Shown: positions 17,498-25,665 of the stretch, one piece after another | Numbering within the stretch: position 1 is the first letter of the stretch | Layout: each line of letters begins with the position of its first letter | From: Candidatus Methylobacter oryzae | GTDB taxonomy: Bacteria; Pseudomonadota; Gammaproteobacteria; Methylococcales; Methylomonadaceae | Direction: 5' to 3' | Assembly (NCBI RefSeq): GCF_003994235.2 | Contig: NZ_RYFG02000114.1 | Location: forward strand, 1 to 64,000 | DNA length: 64,000 nucleotides | Translations under genes and position numbers: made by a program | The notes under the pieces: model-generated | What the model was told of the DNA's origin: nothing | The model's database searches: none | The model's input: only the letters and a program-made list of their open reading frames with translations

Positions 17498-17586
17498 GGC
17501 ATTATCGATCAGTTAAGATTAATCCTACCGTTAAAGGCCATTTGTTGAGCAGTAGGAATTTGTTGCGGCACGGATAGAATCCCGGT

Positions 17587-17717
17587 TGCCGCGCCGAGCA
17601 CCGGAGCTTTTGCCGAGCATAGCCCGTTAGGGGGGCGGCCGGGAGGCGGCGTAAAAGAAAGTATCTCGCCCTCGGGGGCGAGACCTCGATTCAAATAACC
17701 GTCGCGCTAGCGACTCT
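17587..17717. repeat. Dispersed repeat P3, shortened copy
   Basis: It shares both ends with the longer copy at 38339-38579 (GCCGCGCCGAGCACCGGAGC at one end, CGGGGGCGAGAC and TAGCGACTCTT at the other) but lacks about 110 bp of the middle. It sits in the gap between the convergent RND pump and metalloprotease genes. A hairpin in the retained end could serve as a terminator. Confidence 0.75.
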
Positions 17718-17737
17718 TCAACTAACGAAGAAATCGC

Positions 17738-19756
17738 TCACTTAATAACCGGCGTAGCCACCATTGTCGGCATAAAGTTCGCGACGAACGGAACGGTATA
17801 GTTCGCCGATTTAACTTGATCCGAACTGCGGTTTTTGTCCGTTTCAGGATAGCCGCAAGGCTGGCCGGCGCATTTTGTCGCCAATGCCGGAGAACTAAAG
17901 TACATCAGCACCGGCTGCTTATAGCTCATGATTGTCGCAAAACTGCCTTGAACGCCCCAAGCATAAGAGTAATCGAACACCCCGGTAAAATCGCTGTATT
18001 CGCGATCGTGCACCAAACCCAGGCTGTGGCCGATTTCATGGGTGAAAGTGTTGTCTCCGCAATAATAACTTCTGAGCGAATCTTTAGACCTGCCGTCGCT
18101 GACGGTACCGTAAGCCAACCATTTGTTGGCGGAACCGGATTGCGCAAACTCGACATAAGTCGTGCCGCAAGAGCCGGAAGTCTGCGCGTACAAAGGCCTG
18201 AATAAAAACACAAGATCAGCCCCATATTGCACGCGTTTTTGGCTTATGCCGGCAAAAGCGCCTTTGTCGTTAGCCAAGTCGGACAGCGCTTCGGAGTTGT
18301 CGTTATTTTCAATGTAAGTTGTCGGTTCGGCGTAGACCAGCCTCAGTTTCATATTGATGCCGGAATCGACATAAGCTTGATTGCTGGCCGTCACCAGTAA
18401 CGCGATGCGCTGTTTAGCATAGCCGGCCGTTTGTCCCGCGGTTGTATACAGCACCATTAAATCGACCACCGGCGCGTCTGTAGTCAGTGTCGCGTTGGCG
18501 TTTGCGCCGGACAATGCCGAATTGGCGCCGTTAAAGGCTTTAACCGCCAGATCGTAGTTTGCCTGCGCTTTAGCCGCTGCCGCTTTAGCGGCCGCTAGCC
18601 TGACGTTGATTACATTAACGTTATTCATTGCGGTTTGGCTGGCGTTGGCGGCATTGACAGCGATATTTTTAGCATTGTTCAGTGCCGTATAAGCGCCATA
18701 CGCGGCCGTTTGATTCGCGGCGCTTGGTTTGGCTTTATATGCGGCCATTGCCGTATCGAACGTACTTTGCGCGGCACTACGGTTGGCAATTGCGGCATTA
18801 TAGGCCGCCTGGGCGGTTTTCAATTTAGTTTGATAAACATCCAGAAGGGATAGGTACTGCGTAACCAGGGCCGTTGCGCTATCAAGCGCTTTCTTGGCCT
18901 CATTGACAGCAACCTGCAACTGGTCGACTTGCGCTTGCGTGGCTTTCATCGCGATAGCGTTCATCATCGTTTCGGAAGGCACGGCCGAATCGCCGTCAAA
19001 GCCGGCGTGTTGCAACTTGCCGGTATCGACAAGATAAATACCCGTTTCGTCGGACTCGATGTTATAAGTTCCGTCGGGCGTCGTTACCATGCCCATCGTA
19101 CCGCCCGGCCCTTCGGATAAAAACACCCGGTAGCCTTCGCCCTCGTCGGACAAGTGCCCCACCCAGGTTTTGCTGCCGTCATCGCCGTTCTCAGTATGGT
19201 CATGAGCGACATTAAACTGCCCCATCGGCAAATCCAGCGCAATCGTTGCACCGTCCTTAACATCCATCATCGTTTTGACCGGTAAAACAACCGGCGTTAC
19301 CGAACCCGCGGGCAAGTTTTTGTACTTTTCGGGAAGGGGTCTCAACTTAGGCTCGATAACGACAAGATTGCCGGCATCGGCAACGCTCGTAGCAACGCCA
19401 TCGTTATTACGGCCGGAAACGATGACGGTTTTGACCGTATCTTTATCCTGAATGATAGTGAAATTGTAGTTCGCCAGCAGGGACTTGACCGCAATGGTCC
19501 AGTTCTCGGCAGCAATCGACCGATTAACAACATCATTGCCGAGATCGGTGTCGATCTTAAAAGTAATGCCGGAACGCTCGGCGATTTGAGCCAGCGTGTC
19601 TGTAAGCGATTGTCCGCGAATAGCATGATATACCGTTGAAGGCTGAACGTTAATCAACCCGGCGGATGAGTGAACATCGGCATAGGAAGCCGTTGCAAAA
19701 GCCGCTGCAATCAAGGCAACCATTACATTTGTTTTGATAATGTCATGCGTTTTCAA
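17738..19756 (-). CDS. Secreted STN-domain metzincin metalloprotease with Ala-rich coiled coil
   Basis: About 672 residues. A signal peptide (MVALIAAAFATASYA) is followed by an STN-like domain (about 35-110, with SLTDTLAQIAERSGITFKI), which is normally found in TonB receptors and secretins. A beta-rich propeptide-like part (about 150-250, with GTMGMVTTPDGTYNIE), an alanine-rich coiled coil (about 260-410) and a protease domain come next. The protease has the metzincin zinc motif HEIGHSLGLVHD near residue 570 and a Met-turn in ATIMSY, as in M12/M72 peptidases. The frame opens at GTG 19765; I prefer the TTG at 19756, which has AAGGTGG at good spacing, and the ATG at 19723 is possible. The combination of STN and metzincin domains is unfamiliar to me. 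Confidence 0.85.
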   Translation of the reverse strand: MKTHDIIKTNVMVALIAAAFATASYADVHSSAGLINVQPSTVYHAIRGQSLTDTLAQIAERSGITFKIDTDLGNDVVNRSIAAENWTIAVKSLLANYNFTIIQDKDTVKTVIVSGRNNDGVATSVADAGNLVVIEPKLRPLPEKYKNLPAGSVTPVVLPVKTMMDVKDGATIALDLPMGQFNVAHDHTENGDDGSKTWVGHLSDEGEGYRVFLSEGPGGTMGMVTTPDGTYNIESDETGIYLVDTGKLQHAGFDGDSAVPSETMMNAIAMKATQAQVDQLQVAVNEAKKALDSATALVTQYLSLLDVYQTKLKTAQAAYNAAIANRSAAQSTFDTAMAAYKAKPSAANQTAAYGAYTALNNAKNIAVNAANASQTAMNNVNVINVRLAAAKAAAAKAQANYDLAVKAFNGANSALSGANANATLTTDAPVVDLMVLYTTAGQTAGYAKQRIALLVTASNQAYVDSGINMKLRLVYAEPTTYIENNDNSEALSDLANDKGAFAGISQKRVQYGADLVFLFRPLYAQTSGSCGTTYVEFAQSGSANKWLAYGTVSDGRSKDSLRSYYCGDNTFTHEIGHSLGLVHDREYSDFTGVFDYSYAWGVQGSFATIMSYKQPVLMYFSSPALATKCAGQPCGYPETDKNRSSDQVKSANYTVPFVANFMPTMVATPVIK

Positions 19757-19765
19757 ATCGGCCAC

Positions 19766-20572
19766 CTTAATATAAAAATCAAATGATTAAGCAGCTCAAC
19801 CCGATGTTTCATTGCCATTAATATCAAGACTAAAACCATCGGCAGGTACTGAAGCTGGGTTTATTTTATAAAATTTTTTAGAGAAGTATTGTGAATTTAG
19901 CCGTTTTTTGGTTGAAATAATTTCGATACTACCCGTTGTTCTGTAGTTACCGGGGAACAAGCTGTTAAAAACGATAGCGCGCCAGCCGTATGCCAGGTTT
20001 AAACGCCATTGCTCCACCAAGGTTGATTAGTTTTACCCCATGCCATGCGGCTGTCTGCCGGTCGCGATTGCCCCGTGTTCAAACCTATTGGCCGTGCCGA
20101 TACAGCGGGCTCGCGCCTTTGCCGATTAGGCATTTAGCCAAATTTTCTATACATGCAGATACCCTGGCACGCGTGCGCGGCGATTCCAAAACGGCTTGCA
20201 ATCCATCGGCACACGCTGCCAACTGAAAGTCTGAGTCCACCGTATCGTAAGCTGCCGTAAGTGGAATATTGAGTCGGCAGAATTGCCGGCATCGATATGA
20301 TCGGCTATCGAGGAGGTATTCGGGAAAGTCTGGCCGGCCATCAAATTGCCGAAAGGTCCATAGCCGGGTGTCTTTGGCAATAAAGCTAACTTGGCTGTGC
20401 TCGCCAGGCGGATTGCCAACCGGTCTATTGACTGTACCTGGAATTTAGCCCCTTAATGTTTTAATCTAATTGGAAACAATGGCAATTACGAGATAGCGCA
20501 ATAAAAAACAATCGCGCATAGTACCAATAATCGGCGTTGCACTAATCGTAACTTCAACTCTGTCGAGCCGCT
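19766..20572. other. 807-bp region without a recognised gene
   Basis: Both strands carry only short frames (up to 90 codons) without family resemblance. A minus-strand frame around 20410-20150 reads protein-like in two different frames in succession (PGYGPFGNLMAGQTF, then further residues in the next frame). It could therefore be the decayed remnant of a gene, but I cannot name it. The divergent promoters for the protease and the hybrid kinase must lie here. Confidence 0.4.
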
Positions 20573-23500
20573 ATGAGTAACTATTGGCAAAATTTAAAGA
20601 TTTCCTCTCGGTTGTTAATCGGATTTGCCATAAAAATAACTTTTGTAGCGATCCTGGCCGTATCTGCTTATGGACATCTGACCCAAATTTCTAAGCAAAT
20701 GGCTACCTTAATAGATCATCCACTTAAAGTCATTGATGAAACCCAACAGGCCCAATTAAAAGTTTTGACAATCGAACGGGATTTTAGAGCTTATATCCGC
20801 AACGACGATCCCAATGCCAACGATGAACTATTGCGTAATGTTCGGCAAACCGACCAGGATCTGAACAGTTTGATTAAAGAAATCCGCTCTCAATATCTGG
20901 GTCCTGCGGAAGATACCGTAAGAGCCCAAAATGCTTTGGATAATTGGCGACAAACCCGTGAAGAATTTTTGAGCCTTGGACGCGCAGATATTCATTCCGA
21001 GGCGTACGTTAGACTGGATGCGGATCGATTCCGTTATAGCGCGGAAACAGAAAATCAGTTTCAAAACATTCTCAATTTTGCCCGTAATAAAGCCAAAACT
21101 TTAGGTCGAGCCGCTGAACTCGAACGAGATAATGCGCTATCGAATTTAATCGCAGTCACCACTGGACTCCTTTTTTTAGGTGCCCTCATTGCTTGGATTA
21201 TTTCCAAAAGCATCACGGCGCCATTGGAAAACCTTCGTTCAAGTATGAATACATTGGCGGAAGGCAACCTTGAGACCAATATTCCTTATTTGGAAAGCCA
21301 ATCCGAGTTAGGTTCAATCGCGAAAACAGTCCATGTCTTTAAAAAAGCGGCGATCAAACTGGAAACCCAGCGCTGGATCAAAGCCACAGTTTCCGAATTG
21401 AGCACCACGCTACAGTCCCTGACCACGACAGTGGATTTTGCTCAACAGGCCATCAACCGGCTGGTTGTTGAATTAGGCGGCGGAGCAGGTGTTTTTTATT
21501 ACTGGAATGAAACGGACGAGAGCCTGGAACTGCTCGGCAGTTATGGGTTAAAAAAACGCCGCCATCTGGACACGCATTTCAAATTAGGTGAAAGCCTGGT
21601 CGGCCAGGCGGCGTTGGAAAAAACGACCATTATCCTCACGGAAGTTCCCGACGACTACGCCCGCATTGCCTCAGGTATTGGAGAAGCCTCGCCCCGCAAC
21701 ATACTGGTAGCGCCGATCCTGTCCAAAAATAAAGTTCTGGCTGTCGTCGAAATCGGCGCGTTTGTCACGTTCACATCCGAACAGCTAGCGTTGATCGATG
21801 AAATCTTGCCCAGTTTAGCGTTAAACCTGGAATTGTTGGAACGGAACAATCGTACCTTAACGCTTTTGGATAAAACCCAGCAACAAACCGAAGAATTGAG
21901 AGCGTCTGAAGAAGAGCTGCGGGCGCAGAGCGATCAGTTGCAAGTCGCGAACGAAGAATTGCGAAAAAAATCGGACGCCTTGCAACAACAAGCCGAAGAA
22001 CTTCGGGCTTCGGAGGAGGAATTGCGGTCCCAGCGCGAAGAACTGAGCGCAACCAATGAGGAATTAGCAATTAAAAGCAAGAATCTGGAGGAACAAACCA
22101 AACAACTGGATGAAGCGCGAATCGAAGCAGAAAAACGCGCTTTGGAAAGAGATACGGCGAGCCGGTATAAATCCGAATTTTTAGCCAATATGTCGCACGA
22201 GTTGCGCACGCCTTTAAACAGTTTATTGATTCTCGCCCGTTCCCTGCGCGATAACGAGGAAGGCAATCTCAACGACGACCAGGTGGAGTCCGCCGGCATC
22301 ATTCACGAAAGCGGCACTTCGTTATTGCGCTTGATTAACGACATTCTGGATTTGTCCAAAGTCGAGGCCGGCAAGATGGAAATGAACGTCTCGCATGTTC
22401 GCCTGGATCAATTCGCGGCCACGCTGCAACAACGCTTTCGTTTGCTGGCCGAAAGCAAAGGCCTCGGTTTCAATATTCAATCGGCACCGGATTTGCCTGA
22501 GGCTATCGTCAGCGATAGCGGCAAACTGGAACAAATTCTCAATAATCTGATCGGCAATGCGGTGAAATTCACCGAGCAAGGCCAAGTCTCCGTCACGATA
22601 AAACGCCCTGCCCCATCTTCAATGCCGGCTGCCGTCGGCCTCGCCTCCGACCGGGTCATCGAGTTCGAAATCAGCGATACCGGCATCGGTATTCCCGCCA
22701 ATAAAATCGATGCGGTCTTTCAGGCATTCGAACAGGTCGACGGCAGCACCAGCCGCCGCTACGGCGGGACCGGCCTGGGCTTGACCATTTCCAAGCGCCT
22801 GGCGCAATTTTTAGGCGGCGATATCGCCGTTATCAGTAGCGAAGGGCAAGGCAGCACGTTCCGTTTGATTTTGCCGCAGGAAACACGGGCGCAAAAAAGC
22901 AGCCAGTCCGGGGCTGCCGTAATTTCAACCTCCTCGGTCGAGCGTGTTTCAACGCCGGAAAATGCCGGCGCGCCCGCCATGCAGAAATTTCCCCAAATCG
23001 CCGACGACCGGGAAACGGTTTCAGCCGGGGATGAAACGATTCTGATCATTGAAGACGATGAAAAATTTGCCAAAATCGTGCGGAATTTGTCCCGTAAACG
23101 CGGTTTCAAGTGTTTGATCGCCGAAGACGGCGCGGCCGGACTGGAACTGGCCCGGCGCTACCGACCAACCGGCATTGTGCTCGATGTCGGCTTGCCGGGC
23201 ATGAACGGTTGGACGGTCATGGCAAAATTGAAAGAATGCGCCGAAACGCGCCATATTCCGGTGCATTTTATGTCCGCCACCGATGCCAGTCTTCGCGGCC
23301 TGGAAATGGGCGCGGTCGGCTTCTTCACCAAGCCGGTCAGCAAGGAGCAAATCGAAAGCGCTTTTGAACGCATACGCCATTTTACCAGTTCCAGCCAACG
23401 CCGCATTTTAGTCGTCGACGACGATGCGGCTACCCGCAAAGCCGTTAAAACCCTGCTTGCCAGCGAAGACATTCAAATCGTTGAATCCGAGGACGCCGAA

Positions 23501-24202
23501 GCGGCTTTGCTTCATTTGCAAAGCGGCCGCTTGTTCGATTGCATGATCCTGGACCTGACGCTGCCCGGCATGAGCGGCGTGAATCTTCTGGAAGCTTGCG
23601 CTCAACAACAGCTCGCCTTGCCGCCTGTCATCGTCTATTCCGGCCAGGAGTTATCGAACGAACAAACCTTGGCGCTGAGGGAGTACACGGACAGTATTGT
23701 GATCAAGGGCGCGCGCTCGCCTGAACGCCTGCTCGACGAAGTCACGCTGTTTTTGCACAGCGTAAAAGTCAATCTGCCGCTCGCCCAGCAACAACAACTG
23801 AACAAACCGGAACAAAAAATAGAAAGTATTTCCGGCCGAACGGTATTGATCGTCGACGACGACATGCGCAACACCTTTGCCTTGTCCAAGGTGTTGCGCA
23901 GTAAAGGCTTGAATGTTTTGATGGCCCAGGACGGGCTCAAAGCCATTAGCCAGTTGGAAGCCAATCCGGGCATCGATCTGGTGTTAATGGACATCATGAT
24001 GCCGGGAATGGACGGTTACACGGCGATACGCAAAATCCGCCGGGAAATTCCTTGCCAATCGCTGCCGATTATTGCGTTGACGGCTAAAGCGATGATCGGC
24101 GACCGGGAAAAATGCCTGGAAGCCGGCGCTAACGATTATTTATCGAAGCCGGTGGATATTGACGATTTGACAGCCATAATGATGCGGTGTTGGCAGGGAT
24201 AA
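20573..24202 (+). CDS. Hybrid sensor histidine kinase with three receiver domains
   Basis: A 1209-residue inner-membrane sensor. TM1 (about 12-32), a periplasmic helical domain, TM2 (about 190-212), HAMP (about 212-265) and a GAF domain (about 270-420) come first. A long glutamate-rich coiled coil (about 425-530, repeats of ASEEELR) leads into HisKA with LANMSHELRTPLNS near residue 541 and HATPase with GTGLGLTISKRLA. Three receivers follow near 820-935, 943-1060 and 1080-1205, each with its Asp (LDVGLPG, LDLTLPG, MDIMMPG). It is the first of four tightly packed genes followed by CheR, CheB and another hybrid kinase. The coiled coil resembles the one between CheB/CheR and kinase parts in natural CheB-CheR-kinase fusions. 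Confidence 0.94.
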   Translation: MSNYWQNLKISSRLLIGFAIKITFVAILAVSAYGHLTQISKQMATLIDHPLKVIDETQQAQLKVLTIERDFRAYIRNDDPNANDELLRNVRQTDQDLNSLIKEIRSQYLGPAEDTVRAQNALDNWRQTREEFLSLGRADIHSEAYVRLDADRFRYSAETENQFQNILNFARNKAKTLGRAAELERDNALSNLIAVTTGLLFLGALIAWIISKSITAPLENLRSSMNTLAEGNLETNIPYLESQSELGSIAKTVHVFKKAAIKLETQRWIKATVSELSTTLQSLTTTVDFAQQAINRLVVELGGGAGVFYYWNETDESLELLGSYGLKKRRHLDTHFKLGESLVGQAALEKTTIILTEVPDDYARIASGIGEASPRNILVAPILSKNKVLAVVEIGAFVTFTSEQLALIDEILPSLALNLELLERNNRTLTLLDKTQQQTEELRASEEELRAQSDQLQVANEELRKKSDALQQQAEELRASEEELRSQREELSATNEELAIKSKNLEEQTKQLDEARIEAEKRALERDTASRYKSEFLANMSHELRTPLNSLLILARSLRDNEEGNLNDDQVESAGIIHESGTSLLRLINDILDLSKVEAGKMEMNVSHVRLDQFAATLQQRFRLLAESKGLGFNIQSAPDLPEAIVSDSGKLEQILNNLIGNAVKFTEQGQVSVTIKRPAPSSMPAAVGLASDRVIEFEISDTGIGIPANKIDAVFQAFEQVDGSTSRRYGGTGLGLTISKRLAQFLGGDIAVISSEGQGSTFRLILPQETRAQKSSQSGAAVISTSSVERVSTPENAGAPAMQKFPQIADDRETVSAGDETILIIEDDEKFAKIVRNLSRKRGFKCLIAEDGAAGLELARRYRPTGIVLDVGLPGMNGWTVMAKLKECAETRHIPVHFMSATDASLRGLEMGAVGFFTKPVSKEQIESAFERIRHFTSSSQRRILVVDDDAATRKAVKTLLASEDIQIVESEDAEAALLHLQSGRLFDCMILDLTLPGMSGVNLLEACAQQQLALPPVIVYSGQELSNEQTLALREYTDSIVIKGARSPERLLDEVTLFLHSVKVNLPLAQQQQLNKPEQKIESISGRTVLIVDDDMRNTFALSKVLRSKGLNVLMAQDGLKAISQLEANPGIDLVLMDIMMPGMDGYTAIRKIRREIPCQSLPIIALTAKAMIGDREKCLEAGANDYLSKPVDIDDLTAIMMRCWQG

Positions 24203-24205
24203 AAG

Positions 24206-25042
24206 ATGGATAAGGCAAAATTGGACGATATCGAAACCGGATTGTTTTTGGAGGCTTTATATCAACGTTACGGTTACGATTTCCGGCATTATGCGCAAGC
24301 CTCCCTGAATCGCCGCATGCACGGCATAACGGCCGCCGCCGGTTGCCGCTCCGTTTCCGAATTGATTCCCCGCTTATTGCACGATGAAAGTTACCTCAAT
24401 GAACTCTTAAGCCAATTATCCGTTCCGGTGACGGAAATGTTTCGCGATCCCGAGGTTTTTTTGACGCTGCGGCAAAAAGTGCTGCCGGTTTTAGCGACAT
24501 TTCCCCGCGTGAACATTTGGCAAGCGGGTTGCGCCACCGGCGAAGAAATCTATTCCTTGGCCATTTTGCTCGAAGAAGAAGGTTTGCTGAACCGCACGCA
24601 AATTTATGCCACCGATATTAACGACACGGCGCTGCAAATCGCGGAGGACGGTATTTTCTCCACCCGCTTATTGGATGAATACCAACGCAATTACCTGGCC
24701 GCCGGCGGGAAAAGTAATCTGGCCGATTATTGCACCGACAGTAAAGACTTTTTCCGCGTCCACGAGCGCTTTCGCCGGAAAATAGTGTTTGCCCATCACA
24801 ATCTGGTTTCGGACGGCGTATTTTGCGAGGTACAATTGATTCTGTGCCGGAACGTATTGATATATTTTGACAATATCCTACAAAAGCACGTGCTGGAATT
24901 GTTTCACGAAAGTCTCTCGCGCGGCGGTATGCTGTGCCTGGGAACGCGCGAAAGCATTCGCACGGTCGCTTCGGAGCGCCTTTTTACGGTGCTGGATCGC
25001 GAGGCCATGATCTTCCACAAAACCGAACAGACTTCTCAATGA
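24206..25042 (+). CDS. cheR: CheR-family protein glutamate methyltransferase
   Basis: SAM-dependent O-methyltransferase of 278 residues, normal for CheR. The N-terminal helical part contains FRHYAQASLNRRMHG. The SAM-binding part has WQAGCATGEEIYSLAILL near residue 110, ATDINDTAL, and the conserved LILCRNVLIYFD. It starts 3 bp after the kinase stop and overlaps cheB by an ATGA. No methyl-accepting chemotaxis protein, CheA or CheW is nearby, so classical chemotaxis is unlikely. The coiled coil of the upstream kinase is a possible methylation target, which is my inference. Confidence 0.93.
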   Translation: MDKAKLDDIETGLFLEALYQRYGYDFRHYAQASLNRRMHGITAAAGCRSVSELIPRLLHDESYLNELLSQLSVPVTEMFRDPEVFLTLRQKVLPVLATFPRVNIWQAGCATGEEIYSLAILLEEEGLLNRTQIYATDINDTALQIAEDGIFSTRLLDEYQRNYLAAGGKSNLADYCTDSKDFFRVHERFRRKIVFAHHNLVSDGVFCEVQLILCRNVLIYFDNILQKHVLELFHESLSRGGMLCLGTRESIRTVASERLFTVLDREAMIFHKTEQTSQ

Positions 25043-25665
25043 CACGCACAAGCCGCAGCAAGCCTATTGCAAAACCGCAACGCTCGAAAATCTTCGAGAT
25101 GGTGGCGATCGGTTGTTCGGCTGGCGGACTGGACGCATTGCGCACGATATTGAAAGCGTTGCCCGCGGATTTTAGCCTCCCGGTCATCGTGGTTGCCCAT
25201 ACGCCGCCGGACAACAGTTATTTGCTGCCTTCTTTACTGGGGGCCGTGTGCAAGTTGCCGGTCAGCGAAGCCAGGGAGCGCGAGCCGGCTTTAACAGGCC
25301 ATGTCTATGTAGCCCCGCCCAATTATCATTTGCTGATTGAACAACATCGCCACTTTGCTTTGTCGGTCGATGATCGGGTTTGTTACGTGCGCCCGGCCAT
25401 CGATGTGTTATTTGCCGCGGCAGCGGATGTTTACGGCGAATTTTTGGCCGGCGTGGTGCTGACCGGTGCGAACAGCGACGGAGCCGAAGGCATTAAAGCG
25501 ATCAAACGGCGCGGCGGTTTGACGCTGGTACAAGACCCCAAGGAAGCCTATGCCGATACGATGCCTCAAGCTGCTATCGATACGGGCGCAGTCGATCAGG
25601 TTTTACCTTTGGCAGCCTTGGCCGAACGTATATGCGGGCTTTCATCCAACCGGCCAAAATTATGA
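25039..25665 (+). CDS. cheB: CheB-type methylesterase domain protein (no receiver)
   Basis: A 208-residue stand-alone methylesterase from the ATG at 25039, which overlaps the cheR stop. The catalytic Ser lies in AIGCSAGG, His in VVAHTPP and Asp in LTGANSDGAEG, all in CheB order. The usual N-terminal receiver is absent, as in CheB parts of CheB-CheR fusions and in regulators of sensor complexes outside chemotaxis. It overlaps the next kinase gene by 4 bp. Together with cheR it would set the methylation level of a partner protein; the neighbouring kinases are the obvious candidates. Confidence 0.93.
   Translation: MTRTSRSKPIAKPQRSKIFEMVAIGCSAGGLDALRTILKALPADFSLPVIVVAHTPPDNSYLLPSLLGAVCKLPVSEAREREPALTGHVYVAPPNYHLLIEQHRHFALSVDDRVCYVRPAIDVLFAAAADVYGEFLAGVVLTGANSDGAEGIKAIKRRGGLTLVQDPKEAYADTMPQAAIDTGAVDQVLPLAALAERICGLSSNRPKL

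Noticed and set aside
17509-17694. Minus-strand frame of 61 codons starting MNRGLAPEGEI
   Set aside because: The same peptide start recurs at 38555 and is the translation of dispersed repeat P3.
19796-20419. Small frames in the gap before the triple-receiver kinase
   Set aside because: No start signals or family resemblance. At best they are a decayed gene, and the frame changes midway.
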